The notes under the pieces: generated by a model | The model's database searches: none | Told to the model about the DNA's origin: nothing | Seen by the model: only the letters and a program-made list of their open reading frames with translations | From: Laburnicola sp. R22_1 | Taxonomy: Eukaryota; Ascomycota; Dothideomycetes; Pleosporales; Didymosphaeriaceae | Length of the DNA stretch: 64,000 nucleotides | NCBI GenBank assembly: GCA_014281115.1 | Contig: JACONQ010000016.1 | Span: 558,001-622,000 of the forward strand | Reading direction: 5' to 3' | Shown: positions 35,372 through 46,246 of the stretch, in pieces | How the letters are laid out: every line of letters starts with the position of its first letter | How positions within the stretch are numbered: the stretch's first letter is position 1 | Program-made: the position numbers and the translations under genes

Positions 35372-37057
35372 TCACTCCTGTATCGCGGCTTCTTTGCCTT
35401 TGGAAGAGGGATGGAGGAGGGCTGGTCGCCATTTCGCGACATTCGACACGCTGAAGTGGAGTGGCTCCTTGGGGCCCTTCTCGCGAACAGGCATCTTTCG
35501 CTTCGATCGACCGGAGACGTAGATTGGTGTTTGCACGTGGCCCGCACCGTTGACGATGGGCATTGACTGCTTTGATCGGAGCTTGGGTTTCTTGTCACGA
35601 TGCTCGTCGTCTTCCGCCTCTTCCGTCTCGAAGCTACGCAGACTACTACGCTCTGATGAGTAGTGGCTTGACTGTTGGCTCGAATGTTGGCTTGACTGGG
35701 TCTGTACGCGCCCCAGGGGGCTCAGCATAGAAGCGGAATCGGCAAGAACGTCTAGCTTCGAGGGCGCCCTATCCGCCATCGAGTGAGTTCGAGATGAATA
35801 GGTAGGTGGAGGGTCCTGGTAATCGTACATAATCTCTGAATCGAGGCTCTTGTATTTAGCATGGCTGTCTAATTCTTCGTCATGCCTCCAGCACGAATCA
35901 TCGGCACCGAGGATTGCCGGGAGGAAGCGGATCTCGTTCCAGGTCACATCTTCGAATTGCAGCGTAATGTAGAGCACGTCGCCTTGCATTTTATCGTGCG
36001 CGATACAATGGTCCTCCAAGAACGGATAGTCCCAAACACCGCGGTGAATGAGATCTGGCGGCAGTAGTGCAAGTGCCATACGTCCAAACGGCTCGTCAGC
36101 AGGACGATGAGCTGTCAGAGGCATCCAAGGCCGACCACGGAGGATTCCTTTGAAGACAGTCTCAATGCGGTTCGCAAAGCAGGAGCTGTCCTGGCTCGGA
36201 AAGTCCAAGTTTTGCTGCAGCTTGCGTGTGGCGCATCGTTTGTAGCCATTGCTGTCCGGGTCATATGCGAACTTTTGGCTCTTGCGCGGAACAAAGATGA
36301 CGCGCGCGCTCCAGGACAGCGGATATTTTTTGTCATTGCGTATAGGCAGTTGGCCCAGCGTATGCTGTGACTGCATGAGGAGTGGCAGTTGCGGGACAGG
36401 AGGTGCCGACTTGGGACTTGAAAGTTGAGGTTTCGGGGTTGCTGGACCCGGTGTCGTCTCTCGGGAAATTCCACTGCTCACTTCGACGCGGTCCATCCTA
36501 TTCTCGAGATCCATGGTGACTTCATCGACCATGGTCAGTCGCTCTTGCATAGCCTTCATCTGGTCGTTGAACTCCTGCGTCTTGTCCACGACCGCCTCCA
36601 CCTTGTCGTCCATGTGCACTTTCAGATGCTGCATGTTCGCATACATGCGCGCCTCGGTAGCCTTGTAGACACGGAAGTGTTCTTCTCTTGCCGCCCTCTC
36701 CTTGAAGAGTTCCTGCTTCAGGTACTGCTCCAGATTTTCGTGCTGCTTGACCTCCTGCCTCAACCGGCTCAATTCCTCTATAATGCGGTCATATTGGTCT
36801 GCCATGGCCGTCGAGGGCGGCTCTGCTTCGTGATGCCAAGCCTGATGCCCGCAGCCGCATTGCGAGCGGACCAGAGCGTCTGGATAGAAGCTACGGCACG
36901 AACAGCGCTGTCGTACACGGTCCGTGGCCGCCGCAGGCAGGATGAAGCTGCATTCTCCACGAGGGAGCTGCGTGTCGTCTGCACGAGGGATGCGCGGGTC
37001 GTTCCTCGCTGCGGGCTTTACAGGCACGAGGTAGTTGTGGTGATTGTTATTGGACAT
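35372..37057 (-). CDS. Conserved fungal coiled-coil protein of unknown function
   Basis: A single exon encodes 561 residues. I do not recognise a named domain. Residues about 50-80 hold a compact Cys/His motif (RCSCRSFYPDALVRSQCGCGH, then WHH) that could bind zinc. A long heptad-rich coiled coil follows from about 88 to 200 (YDRIIEELSRLRQEVKQHE through DEVTMDLENRMD). A Pro/Ser linker precedes a folded middle region with SWSARVIFVPRKSQKFAYDPDSNGYKRC and VTWNEIRFLPAILGADDSCWRHDE. The C-terminus is Ser/Gln-rich, then basic (KKPKLRSKQ, SGRSKRKMP), perhaps a nuclear localisation signal. Absence of introns and balanced composition across the whole frame support a real gene. A nuclear, dimeric regulatory role is only a guess. 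Confidence 0.75.
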   Translation of the reverse strand: MSNNNHHNYLVPVKPAARNDPRIPRADDTQLPRGECSFILPAAATDRVRQRCSCRSFYPDALVRSQCGCGHQAWHHEAEPPSTAMADQYDRIIEELSRLRQEVKQHENLEQYLKQELFKERAAREEHFRVYKATEARMYANMQHLKVHMDDKVEAVVDKTQEFNDQMKAMQERLTMVDEVTMDLENRMDRVEVSSGISRETTPGPATPKPQLSSPKSAPPVPQLPLLMQSQHTLGQLPIRNDKKYPLSWSARVIFVPRKSQKFAYDPDSNGYKRCATRKLQQNLDFPSQDSSCFANRIETVFKGILRGRPWMPLTAHRPADEPFGRMALALLPPDLIHRGVWDYPFLEDHCIAHDKMQGDVLYITLQFEDVTWNEIRFLPAILGADDSCWRHDEELDSHAKYKSLDSEIMYDYQDPPPTYSSRTHSMADRAPSKLDVLADSASMLSPLGRVQTQSSQHSSQQSSHYSSERSSLRSFETEEAEDDEHRDKKPKLRSKQSMPIVNGAGHVQTPIYVSGRSKRKMPVREKGPKEPLHFSVSNVAKWRPALLHPSSKGKEAAIQE

Positions 37058-39924
37058 CAGGGGAGGCCCGAGTCACACGGCCGTGGTGTGCGTTTTGGGA
37101 GGCCAGTGGGCGGCGCATGGAAGGCCCGCAGGAGGGGTTCGAAGGAGCGTACCAAACAGAACAACGAGGCGGAGAGGCTACGAGGGCATTGTTAGCGGAG
37201 GGTGGACTCGACGAGATATATGAAGGAAGGGCAAGTCGGCAAGGGGCTGGCATACAGTACACACGAGATAAGAGCGGGCTTTTACGACCACAGCGTCGGT
37301 GCACGCGGGAGCATCCGGCGACGACAGGGCAGCGCGGCGGTCGCACAGCCAAAAGGAGCGCGCGGATCGTGTCCAACCGTGGGAGGGCTGAGGGTTTGTC
37401 AAGCTGGGAGGGCGCTGGGGGCAGAGGGCAGAGGGCAGAGGGCAGAGGGCAGAGGGCAGAGGACAGGTGGGCTGGGAGCGGCGGCGCAAAGGGTGGTTTC
37501 TTTTGAACGGAGGCTAGCCCCCCGGTGCCTGGTGCTCACAGGTGCTGGTGCCTGGTGGCCTGGTGCCCGCGCTGGGGTGGGAGTCGGGAGCCCTGCCGTG
37601 AAGACTGAAGGCGGGTTGATGCGCTTTGGTGAAGCCATCCGGGAGCCGCCAAGGGTGATAAGGGCGTGGGGAGGAGGAAGGTGCGCCGCGCTGATTTGGC
37701 CGGTGCGCAACTGCCGACGCAGCGACGACGCAGGAAGCCGCGACCGGCGGACCACACTCAGCACAGCCGCATGCGCCTGCCCCTCAGACCTGGACTGTCG
37801 CCATTATGCTGGAGCGCGCACCAGGCGTGTCCACTCCACTGTCCGCTGCTCCCCCACGGCTCCACCACCCGCCGCCGCCCTCGAGCGCGCTCAGCTCGGC
37901 CGCCACCACGCTTTCTCCGACCGTGGACACGATGTGTGCTGTCACGGCCACCCGAATGCTGCAAGAATGCTGCAGAGTCAGTGCAGAGTCTCAGACGCCG
38001 AGTGCGCTCCAGGGCTCCCCGGGGCGGCGAAGTCTCCACGTGCACGCACATTGGCCCTCGGGCGCCAAAAGCACCCTGCTCACGGCCATCATTGTTATCT
38101 GCGCCCAGCCTGCCGGGCCCTGCACAGCTGCGAATCTCTTATCGCTTTCCTATGATAATGCGTCCATGCGCCCCCACGCCGCCCATTGGCGCCTGCCACT
38201 CGTGCGCTCTTCCCCAACACACACCACACCACAACACAGTCATCCAAGACTGCTTGGGATGCTTATGGCAACTTGCAACAGGCCGCATCCATGAGCGCCG
38301 TTCGCCTTCGCCGTTTGGACCTGTCGCTGTCCGCTGTCCGCAGTCCGCAGTCCGCACTTCCACATGGCGGGCCCACCACAGCGCGCCCTCGGGAGCAGCC
38401 TCTTTCTCGTCTCTTGCCGTCGCCCACCGTGGCCGCCGGCCATCGGGCCGTCACGAAAAGCTACGTAGCATCAACCTCCATCACATGCCGTCGCCTTCCC
38501 GGGCCCACGAATGCTTCATATGGCAATCAGAGCATGCCGCCATGCAAGCGAAGCCTGAAGCGGGTTGCTGCCGCCGCGCCCCTCGAAGCGTTGGCGACAC
38601 AAGGCAGATGAAACGAAAACACCCATGACATGCAGGAACCTTTGCAATCGAGTCACTCGCCAACGTGCTCGCCAAAACACCTGACTTTTGCTTGTTGAAC
38701 CCAACTCTGAGGCTGGCTGTGCACGCCACAAGGCCACACGACATATTGTTAAGAGACACCACATCCTCCATGGAGCAACGTAACTGTATCCCGCGTTTTG
38801 TAAGACGCATTACACCTCAGCCCACACGTTCATTAGCCAGGCACAAGATCTGACCACGCCAATCAGGCGCGGGGTACTCCGTATTTGCCCCAGCTGGCTA
38901 ACATATTCCGTTGTGAAATCAGATGTCGCTGGCCATTGCAACCACAGCAAAGCATCTCGCCTGCTCCGAGTAGTACCCAAGCGTTCAAGCACACATCTCT
39001 CGCTGCAGAATGAGGTACACAAAGAAAGGTCCGCTTTAATACTGCGCCGGATATTCATTACCGTGATGCACCGTGGGTTTCTATTCCCATATGACGGTTA
39101 TCTGTGGGGGGGCTGTCTGCTGCAGGCCCATGCTGTCACTTTCTTCTCCGGTCCCACCATATTCATGACACCCCATTACCCCATTATTCGCGACCTTGAT
39201 TTCAGTTATCAAACATTTAGTCCGTCGACGGTTCCGCTATGTATCACAGTACGAGCCAGTTCCCCACGCAACCGTGCATAACCCATACGCCGCATCGCGA
39301 TTACATTGAAGTCCGTCGCACCTACAGCCTGTGCATGGGACAGTTGTTCGCTATAGTTGGTACCCCAATCAGAACCACCTGAATCCTGATATACCAGGAA
39401 AATTTGGAAGAACTCACTTTGGAGGGTAAATCACTCCCTTGCAGTGGAATACTACGACCCCCTCATAGCGCATGAAATGCTTTTCCCACATGTCCTTGTA
39501 GTGGAGAAGCCTCAAGATTACATCAACGTGGAAGTCGTCGCTCGAACGTGCTTGCCTCGCTCTAAAGGCGGTGCACCGGCGACCTTCAGCCTTTCCCCGC
39601 GATGGCATTTCAATCCTGCTTTCTGAGACAGGTGAAATGCTGCGCATTAAAACAGAAAAGTCCCAGCAGTATGGGATATACGATACGGTGCAAGTCGATT
39701 TGATGGTTGAAGCGAGGCACAGCGACGCCAACCTCGTATTGCGCCTCGCTCGTCATGTGTTCGGGTTTGGAGGTATTGACTCACAGATGGAAGGATGTAA
39801 TGTCCTCCAGGCAGTTCTTCATCTTTTCTCTTATCGATTTGTGTTTGTCGCTCGCGCCTGCTTTCATTCATAAATCTTGGTCTGTCAATTTACGAACCTG
39901 CACTGGTGGTCACGGTTTCAGCCT
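37058..39924. other. 2.9-kb GC-rich intergenic region
   Basis: Divergent upstream regions of the coiled-coil and HET genes. Long open frames here (for example 37202-38155 and 37666-38628) overlap in several frames on both strands and read as Pro/Ser/Arg-rich compositional artefacts. A heptamer microsatellite lies at 37421-37462. Confidence 0.45.
37421..37462. repeat. Heptamer microsatellite (GCAGAGG)6
   Basis: Six uninterrupted copies of GCAGAGG at 37421-37462, a likely length-variable site in the coiled-coil gene's upstream region. Confidence 0.95.
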
Positions 39925-42111
39925 ATGTACGGGATGGCATCGCCTAATGGAGACACACCGGAGCCGTATGTCGAAAGATATGGCCCCTCGTTACAAAGAC
40001 GGGTTCGGCAGCACAACCAGCTTTCCACTCTTCCAGAGAAGATCGGGAATTTGCGTGTCAAGGGACCGGGCAACGACCAATCCTTTTTGCGATCGCACCG
40101 CCTATTCAAATACAAAAAGTTACCTGGCCCAAACTATATTCGACTGCTCCATCTCAAACCCGCCTCGAAAAACCCCTTGGAGTTAAGAGGCACTCTTAAG
40201 GCACACAAGCTCGACAGCCTATGCGAATTCGAAGCCGTGTCATATACCTGGGGCGATTTTCCAGAATTCAACCAAGTTCTCTTCTTAAGAAACAGAGTCT
40301 TGAGGATAACGGATAATCTTTACAGTGCACTCATGGCATATAGTCTCCCTGACCACGTTAGAGTACTATGGGCGGATGCTGTATGCATTAATCAAGCCGA
40401 CTCCGTTGAGAAGACGCAACAAGTTGCGCTCATGGCCAATATCTACAGCAAGGCAAAAGTAGTGCAAGTATGGCTCTCATTAGCCTCCGGATGGACGGCA
40501 GATGCGATGAAGTTTTTGAGAGCTCTCTCTTCGAAATCGGAGTTGTTTGGCATAAACAAGGATGTCGGTCGGCCACGGGTGCTCGAAGGTTGGCCCACTG
40601 TCAGTGTGACTGACGAAGAGGCAAGAAAGCTCGTCCGTGATGCTATTCAACATCACGTCGATTTTCTGCTCTTTCGCTCCTGGTTCAACCGAGTATGGAT
40701 TGTTCAAGAAGTCGCCTTAGCAGCAAAGCTTGTCGTGTCCTGTGGACACACCAAATTGGACTGGGTTGATATGGCACGCGCCTTGGAGGTACTCCGCGGA
40801 GCCTATAGGCAATTGCCCCACGGGGAAGATCGAGAAAGACTAGATGCCATCAAATCGGCCTGGTCACTTGTACGACATCGGGACTCGTTCAGGCTGCTAG
40901 ATCGATATTTCGGTAGGGATCATCATCGCCTGACCAATTTGACCGCGCGAGAGATGAGTAACAAGGCTTGTACCGACGACCGTGACAGAGTCTATGCGAT
41001 GCTCGCAATGACAACGTCCCCAATGGGCATGACTCCGGATTACAATAAGACCGTAGCTGAAGCTTATACTGAGTTCACTAGGAGATATTCACCAAACACA
41101 CAGATATATTGGGCTGGGCTGGCTCGAAGACAACCCACGACCGGACCGGAAGACGCATATCTCGATACCAACGATGATGAAGAACCGCAACTTGACGTGA
41201 CGAGTCGTGACTATTTACCTTCTTGGGTACCGGAATTTCGTCCCTCGTTGAACCTCGCGTGGGCCTCACCCTTCGCCGGAGTCTACACTACCGCTACGTC
41301 AGCGCCTTACTCCTTTCTTCCACATCCAGATTGCTTCACCGTCATGGGTGCCACAGGTACCATATTTGACAGGATAGAAACTACCAGCCCGGACTACGAC
41401 ATGAAGGCGCCAGATTGCTTCGATAAGCCGGCGTTTTTCTTTTCGGTCATTGACATCCTTCGGGGGCTACTTAGTCTATCACCGGACTTTACGATCCAAC
41501 CAGATTCAGAACCACATTGGCTAATCCTGGCCAAAGTTCTAACGGGCGGAACGAGAGAGGGTAAAAAAGGAGAGAGCGTCATAGAGCGCTACCGTGCATT
41601 CGACAGTCTCAAGCACCTGGGCCCCGGCAGTCTGCCCTGGTTGATGGTAATCTGGCTATGCTTCGCAGAACACTGTCTTTCTCCAACAGGCGAAGTCTTC
41701 CAACAAATACTGCTCAAGGCCCTTGGAGCGAGGGTGCCCCCCCTTTCCACTGACGGCGTGATCGCGTCTGGCTTCCTAAACTACCTAGCCAACATCCTCA
41801 TTCCGAATCGCCTGTTTGTAACCAAAACCGGACACGTAGGGCTTGCACCCGCGAAGATGCGTCCCGGCGACATGGTAGCCGTTATTAATGGATGCCACAT
41901 GCCCTATGTGGTGAAGCCAGCGAGGAAGGCGACGTACAGGGACGAAGCGTTTGAGTGGGCGATTCTGGTCATTGGGCCCTGCTATGTGCATGGAATTATG
42001 CAGGGGGAGATTTTTAAGGAGAGGGACGCGGGGCGGTTTGCGAGGCTCAAGTGGACGAGGCATGAGGGTGATGAGGTGGATTCATTGGAGGGGTGGTTGG
42101 TATTGGTTTAG
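39925..42111 (+). CDS. HET (heterokaryon incompatibility) domain protein
   Basis: A single exon encodes 728 residues. The HET domain is N-terminal-central: YIRLLHLKPASKN, CEFEAVSYTWGD, ITDNLYSALMAY, VRVLWADAVCINQADSVEKTQQVALMANIYSKAKVVQVWL and FRSWFNRVWIVQEVALA, the three conserved blocks of the family, in order. After it come NKACTDDRDRVYAMLAMT and a C-terminal half that I cannot assign, ending with GDMVAVINGCHMPYVVKP-type sequence common in Dothideomycete HET proteins. HET domains act in allorecognition and trigger cell death when non-self hyphae fuse. No NACHT, WD40 or ankyrin partner is attached. The start at 39925 is the first ATG in this frame; the codons upstream have only a TTG start. 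Confidence 0.9.
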   Translation: MYGMASPNGDTPEPYVERYGPSLQRRVRQHNQLSTLPEKIGNLRVKGPGNDQSFLRSHRLFKYKKLPGPNYIRLLHLKPASKNPLELRGTLKAHKLDSLCEFEAVSYTWGDFPEFNQVLFLRNRVLRITDNLYSALMAYSLPDHVRVLWADAVCINQADSVEKTQQVALMANIYSKAKVVQVWLSLASGWTADAMKFLRALSSKSELFGINKDVGRPRVLEGWPTVSVTDEEARKLVRDAIQHHVDFLLFRSWFNRVWIVQEVALAAKLVVSCGHTKLDWVDMARALEVLRGAYRQLPHGEDRERLDAIKSAWSLVRHRDSFRLLDRYFGRDHHRLTNLTAREMSNKACTDDRDRVYAMLAMTTSPMGMTPDYNKTVAEAYTEFTRRYSPNTQIYWAGLARRQPTTGPEDAYLDTNDDEEPQLDVTSRDYLPSWVPEFRPSLNLAWASPFAGVYTTATSAPYSFLPHPDCFTVMGATGTIFDRIETTSPDYDMKAPDCFDKPAFFFSVIDILRGLLSLSPDFTIQPDSEPHWLILAKVLTGGTREGKKGESVIERYRAFDSLKHLGPGSLPWLMVIWLCFAEHCLSPTGEVFQQILLKALGARVPPLSTDGVIASGFLNYLANILIPNRLFVTKTGHVGLAPAKMRPGDMVAVINGCHMPYVVKPARKATYRDEAFEWAILVIGPCYVHGIMQGEIFKERDAGRFARLKWTRHEGDEVDSLEGWLVLV

Positions 42112-42929
42112 GCGCGAGCGATGTGCTCGTGGGCATGTTTGGTGTTGAAAGGACTGTTGGTTCTAGAGTACGGTCGCTGCAAGATTCTATCTGGGGATTT
42201 CGATTGTTCGTTCTGTTGTTCGCGGTTGTGGGGTTGGGAAGGTTTTTCTACTTTTGTACGCTGGAGTTGTTTGCGATGGTACGAATGTGAAGCGTATACC
42301 ACTAGATGGGGTCTATGAATAGGGCGAGAGAAACTTGTTCTATGGCTGCACTACCATCTAAGATGGAGAGTTCGTGGCAGGCTCCGCAAGTGAGCTAGCG
42401 TGTCCACGCTGTGTACTAGAACGACTCCAGTCTCGGGTAGGTGCTAGGATTTCGCCTTCCGAACAACTGACGAAGTACAGCCACGGAATAGGGGTGGGAG
42501 TTCGCCAACGGAGGGATATGTTTTTGCATCATGGCCTGTTGAGCTTGATTTTGTCTTTGTTTTCAGTATGGGGAGCGTTGAACGGACGACCTGTACAAGT
42601 GCATGTACCTATCTTTGAAACACGGATGTAGGCACTTGAGAGATGGGTGGCTGGAAGTTATCATGCACTTTCTAGATTTGCGCACATAATGTGATATTGT
42701 TGATAGCATTGTTAACGGTTGTCGTAAAGCATTGAATGTTCGGTCAGCTGGTAATGATGAGCTGTACCCTGGCACAGGATGTGGTAACATCACGTGAGTC
42801 ACAACGCCAAGACTTTAGTGCTTCGGCAATGGCGCACATCCCCCTCGTGAATTTCGATTCGAACTTTTATACTTCCATCACTCATCCACCCCAATCTTCG
42901 AGGAAAGCCGACAGATACCAGTCATCATC
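42112..42929. other. Intergenic region
   Basis: HET gene 3' flank and rps12 promoter. No gene or RNA is recognised. Confidence 0.4.
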
Positions 42930-43513
42930 ATGGTACGCCCCTTGCACCCTCTACGCTCGCCTACTCCTCGCAATGACACCCACTAACATCACACTCAGTC
43001 GGACGGAGAAGACAACCAGTCCGTCGCCGCTGTCGAGGAGGTCGAGGTATCCGCCGATGCCACCGCCGGCAAGGGCCAGATGTCCGTCCTGGAGGCGCTA
43101 AAGGGCGTTCTCAAGCTTGCCCTCATCCACGACGGGCTTGCCCGCGGTCTCCGCGAAGCCAGCAAGGCGCTCGACCGTCGCCAGGCGCACATGTGCGTGC
43201 TGAACGAGGCGTGCGAGGAGGAGGCGTACAAGAAGCTTGTCGTTGCGCTGTGCTCGGAACACAAGATCCCGCTCATCAAGGTGCCCGACGGCAAGCAGCT
43301 CGGCGAGTGGGCTGGTCTCTGTATGTGGATTCTCCGACTGGACCTAGACGGCCTTGGGATGGGGATCTGAGACTAACCATTGTGGCAGGCCAGATCGATC
43401 GCGAAGGCAACCCCCGCAAGGTCGTCAACTGCTCTTGCGTTGTTGTCCGTGACTGGGGTGAGGACTCCCAGGAGCGCAGCATCCTCCTCAACTACTTCCA
43501 GACCGAGCAGTGA
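42930..43513 (+). CDS. rps12: 40S ribosomal protein S12 (eS12)
   Basis: Exons 42930-42932, 42999-43320 and 43389-43513 give 149 residues. The first exon is only the start codon: ATG is followed at once by an intron of 66 bp. The protein reads [18 protein letters not shown], then [65 protein letters not shown] and [14 protein letters not shown], the L7Ae-like fold of eS12, found on the beak of the small subunit. Length and all blocks match fungal orthologues. Confidence 0.96.
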
Positions 43514-43840
43514 ACGCGTCGCACTCTCGATTCACCATCTCTCGCAATACCCCATCTTCGGCATCTCTATCGGTTCGGTTTGCGCTACGGCTGGCAGGAC
43601 GGAGTACGGCAGGACGGATCGGAGTCGACAGTGGGGACATTGTGTGGGGATAGAGTTTTGGGTGGGAATGTCTGCAATGAACGGAATAGATCATGGCTTC
43701 ATGCCCGTTGATATCACAAAATATATGGAAATGAACGCATGCATGAGTCTGCGACCACCTGTGGACACTTTTTGCGTTAACCTGACAGGCAAACCTAAAC
43801 ACTTGAAATATTGCAATTATATTTTCCAACGATGCGTTAT
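43514..43840. other. Convergent intergenic region
   Basis: Short 327-bp spacer between the 3' ends of rps12 and the ferric-reductase-like gene. Nothing is recognised. Confidence 0.4.
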
Positions 43841-45687
43841 CTACCATCCAAACGTCTCTTCATGCCAGTAAACCTCCACGCCCTGCCTAACCCACTGCCC
43901 CACGCTTTCACTCAACTTCCTCGTCAACCGCTTTGGCCCACAAGTCACTACTGCGATCCTAGTCCCCTTGCTAAATACCTCATCCACGATTGCGCCAATC
44001 TTCGGACGGCCAGCCTTGATGAGCATACCCTTTCGCGGTCTTTTCATTTCCTCTTCCATGGAGAGTAATTGGTGGTCCTCGGCAAGCTCAATTTCCTCTC
44101 CATTCTCACCAATTGGTAGGGTAGAACGGGAGCCCCGGGTTACGAAGACTTCGATACCTGTCGGTGTGGCGGGTGCATGGCCGTTTGCGTCTCGCTCTGT
44201 TTCTGGCTCTTCGTTGTCGGCGTCGTCATCGGCATCGGGTAGCGTCTTAGTATCAGACGGGAACGCCCACTGTGTATCAGCGAGTCTTTGCACAGCCCAG
44301 ATGAACCGCACTTGGGGATGTGCTGCATGGTTGGGGTCGTGGTATTCCACGATACTGCGATAGATGGGGAGGATGAAGGTTGCGCCTACACCGCCAGCTA
44401 CGAGCAAGACTTTGTCATACGTGGAGAGGTCGGGCAGCCGTGCGGAGGCGCCGTAGGGCCCTTCGAGTGCGAGTGGGATACTAGGTGCTTCGGCGCCGTC
44501 TTTGGACAGCGAGCGCGCCAGCTCCGACATTTTTTTCGTGTTCCCTGTCAGTGTCTTCGCGACGAGTAACAACTCTTTGTCCTTGACGGGGATGGAGGCA
44601 ACGGTGAAAGGATTCGTTTTATTCCGCAGGATAAACTGGTCGGAGAGGGAGGTTGAATAGTGTCTCCCCGTCGGGAGGGAGAGGTAGACGTGTTGACCTG
44701 GTTGCCAGGACAGCGTCGACGAGAGGGTGGTTAGCGGGATGCGGATTTGCACGAGGTTCGTGCCTGGGAGGAGGGTGATGGTGCCGGTGTATGTCTTTTG
44801 GCTTGCGAAGCGGAAGATGAGATGGAGCGCGTTCACGGCGACGACCTCCCATACGTACGGCCGGATATGGTGTACGTGCAGATACAGCGGTATAACCAAG
44901 ACGTTCGCAATAGCTACGTGGCTCACGTAAAAGACTCGATAGTTCCATCTTCTTAGTTGCGCTAACGCCGTCGTGCTGATTGCGCTGAATAATGCGATGC
45001 TGATGATTCCGAAGATGACGTCTTTTTCTTTGATGCGTTTGGCGAGGAGAGAGCTTCTTATGAAAAAGTTGAGGTAGAGGATGGCGTGGAGGGAGAAGAG
45101 GAGGAAGACGATGCGGCCGAGGATTTGGTGGGGGGACTTTAGGGATTCATGCGAGAGGCGCGTGAGGAGTTGGAGGGGGGAGTAAGGCGTGCGCATGGCG
45201 AGGAGGTAGTGGAGGGGGAGTTGGGAGGCGCCGATTGCACCGAGGCGTTTGGTGAGGTGGAGGTAATCTGATATTCTTCAACTCGTGTATTCCGACATGA
45301 TACGGATCGATGCTTACCATTTCCAGTCTGCGCAATAGAAAGGTATAGTAGCCAGACTGTCCAGAGACCGCCTCCGATCCACTCAGCCCTCGTTCCCCAG
45401 CCGCTCATCACATCCTTCCTCGTCCACCATATCATGCGATCCCAGCCTCGTCTTGACTTTCGTAGCCACGTCCACCGGCCCTCCCATCTTTTGTTGAATG
45501 AGGGCGACCGCGGTCGGTCATATTCTAATCCCTGCTTTGCGAGCCATGAGAGCAGGAAGCAGAGCTGGAAGCCGGCGAATACGACCAAGACAGAGCATTG
45601 CGCCACTAAAGGATACCAGTCGAGCAAGACTCTCCGCGCATGTTTTTGCTCATCGTCTAGCGTGACGAAGTCGTATCCGAAAACCAT
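43841..45687 (-). CDS. Ferric-reductase-like transmembrane flavocytochrome
   Basis: Exons 45318-45687 and 43841-45267 give 598 residues. Membrane segments include LVAQCSVLVVFAGFQLCFLLSWL, GGLWTVWLLYLSIAQ, QILGRIVFLLFSLHAILYL, IFGIISIALFSAISTTAL and VSHVAIANVLVIPLYLHVHH. The His residues in SLHAIL, YVSHVA and LHVHH are candidate b-heme ligands of the ferric reductase transmembrane domain. The FAD-binding barrel has WQPGQHVYLSLP and NPFTVASIP. The NADPH domain has VLLVAGGVGATFILPIYR, and VVTCGPKRL lies near the end. The family moves electrons from NADPH across a membrane to ferric chelates or oxygen; yeast relatives include the FRE proteins and Aim14/Yno1. There is no cleavable signal peptide. 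An acidic insert (DADDDADNEEPE) sits in the NADPH domain. Iron versus superoxide function is undecided. Confidence 0.88.
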
Positions 45688-46246
45688 GGTCGCGGTGCTC
45701 GCGTGCTGCGTGTAATTTATTGAGCCTAATCTATCTCTTCTGCATCCGGAAGCTCCGAGCAAGGTACCGTGCCGTCGATCACAGTCGTGAGTTTTGAGCG
45801 CGCGCTCCGCAGCCCAGCGGTTCTATTGCACTTGTATATCGTGAGGTGGGATCCAGGAGGACAGGTGTGCGGGAGGCTGGAGAAGCGTGGGCTTTCCGTC
45901 CCACGTGGAGCTGACTACAAAGCAGCAGCTCGGGGCCCGATTGGATCCTAAAGTTCGTGGCGTTGGTTGGGGCCGCGAAGCGTGAAGTACTACTCATCCA
46001 TATCGGCCTGTCGTACGGATTCGACGGTTCAAGAGACGACGTTACCTTTGGTAGGCCCAGTCGGAGCGTTCAGAGGACAAGACGCATCGAGTCGCACCTG
46101 GGTGACAGGCGGTAGCAGCCAAATGCAGTTTAGGCCAACACCGGCCGCACCTTCCTTCTAGCTGACGGCCAGGGCACAACGGTCGCTCGTCTCACCGATC
46201 CGCAAATTCGCTGCATTTACCGAGCATAGATATCTGCTGTGCGAAG
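45688..46246. other. Divergent promoter region
   Basis: Head-to-head spacer between the ferric-reductase-like gene and the nucleoside hydrolase gene. No extra gene is seen. Confidence 0.4.

Noticed and set aside
37202..38628. Long open frames (over 300 codons) on both strands in the gene-free region
   Set aside because: They overlap in multiple frames, are Pro/Ser/Arg/His-rich, and match no family. In GC-rich DNA, stop-poor frames arise by composition.
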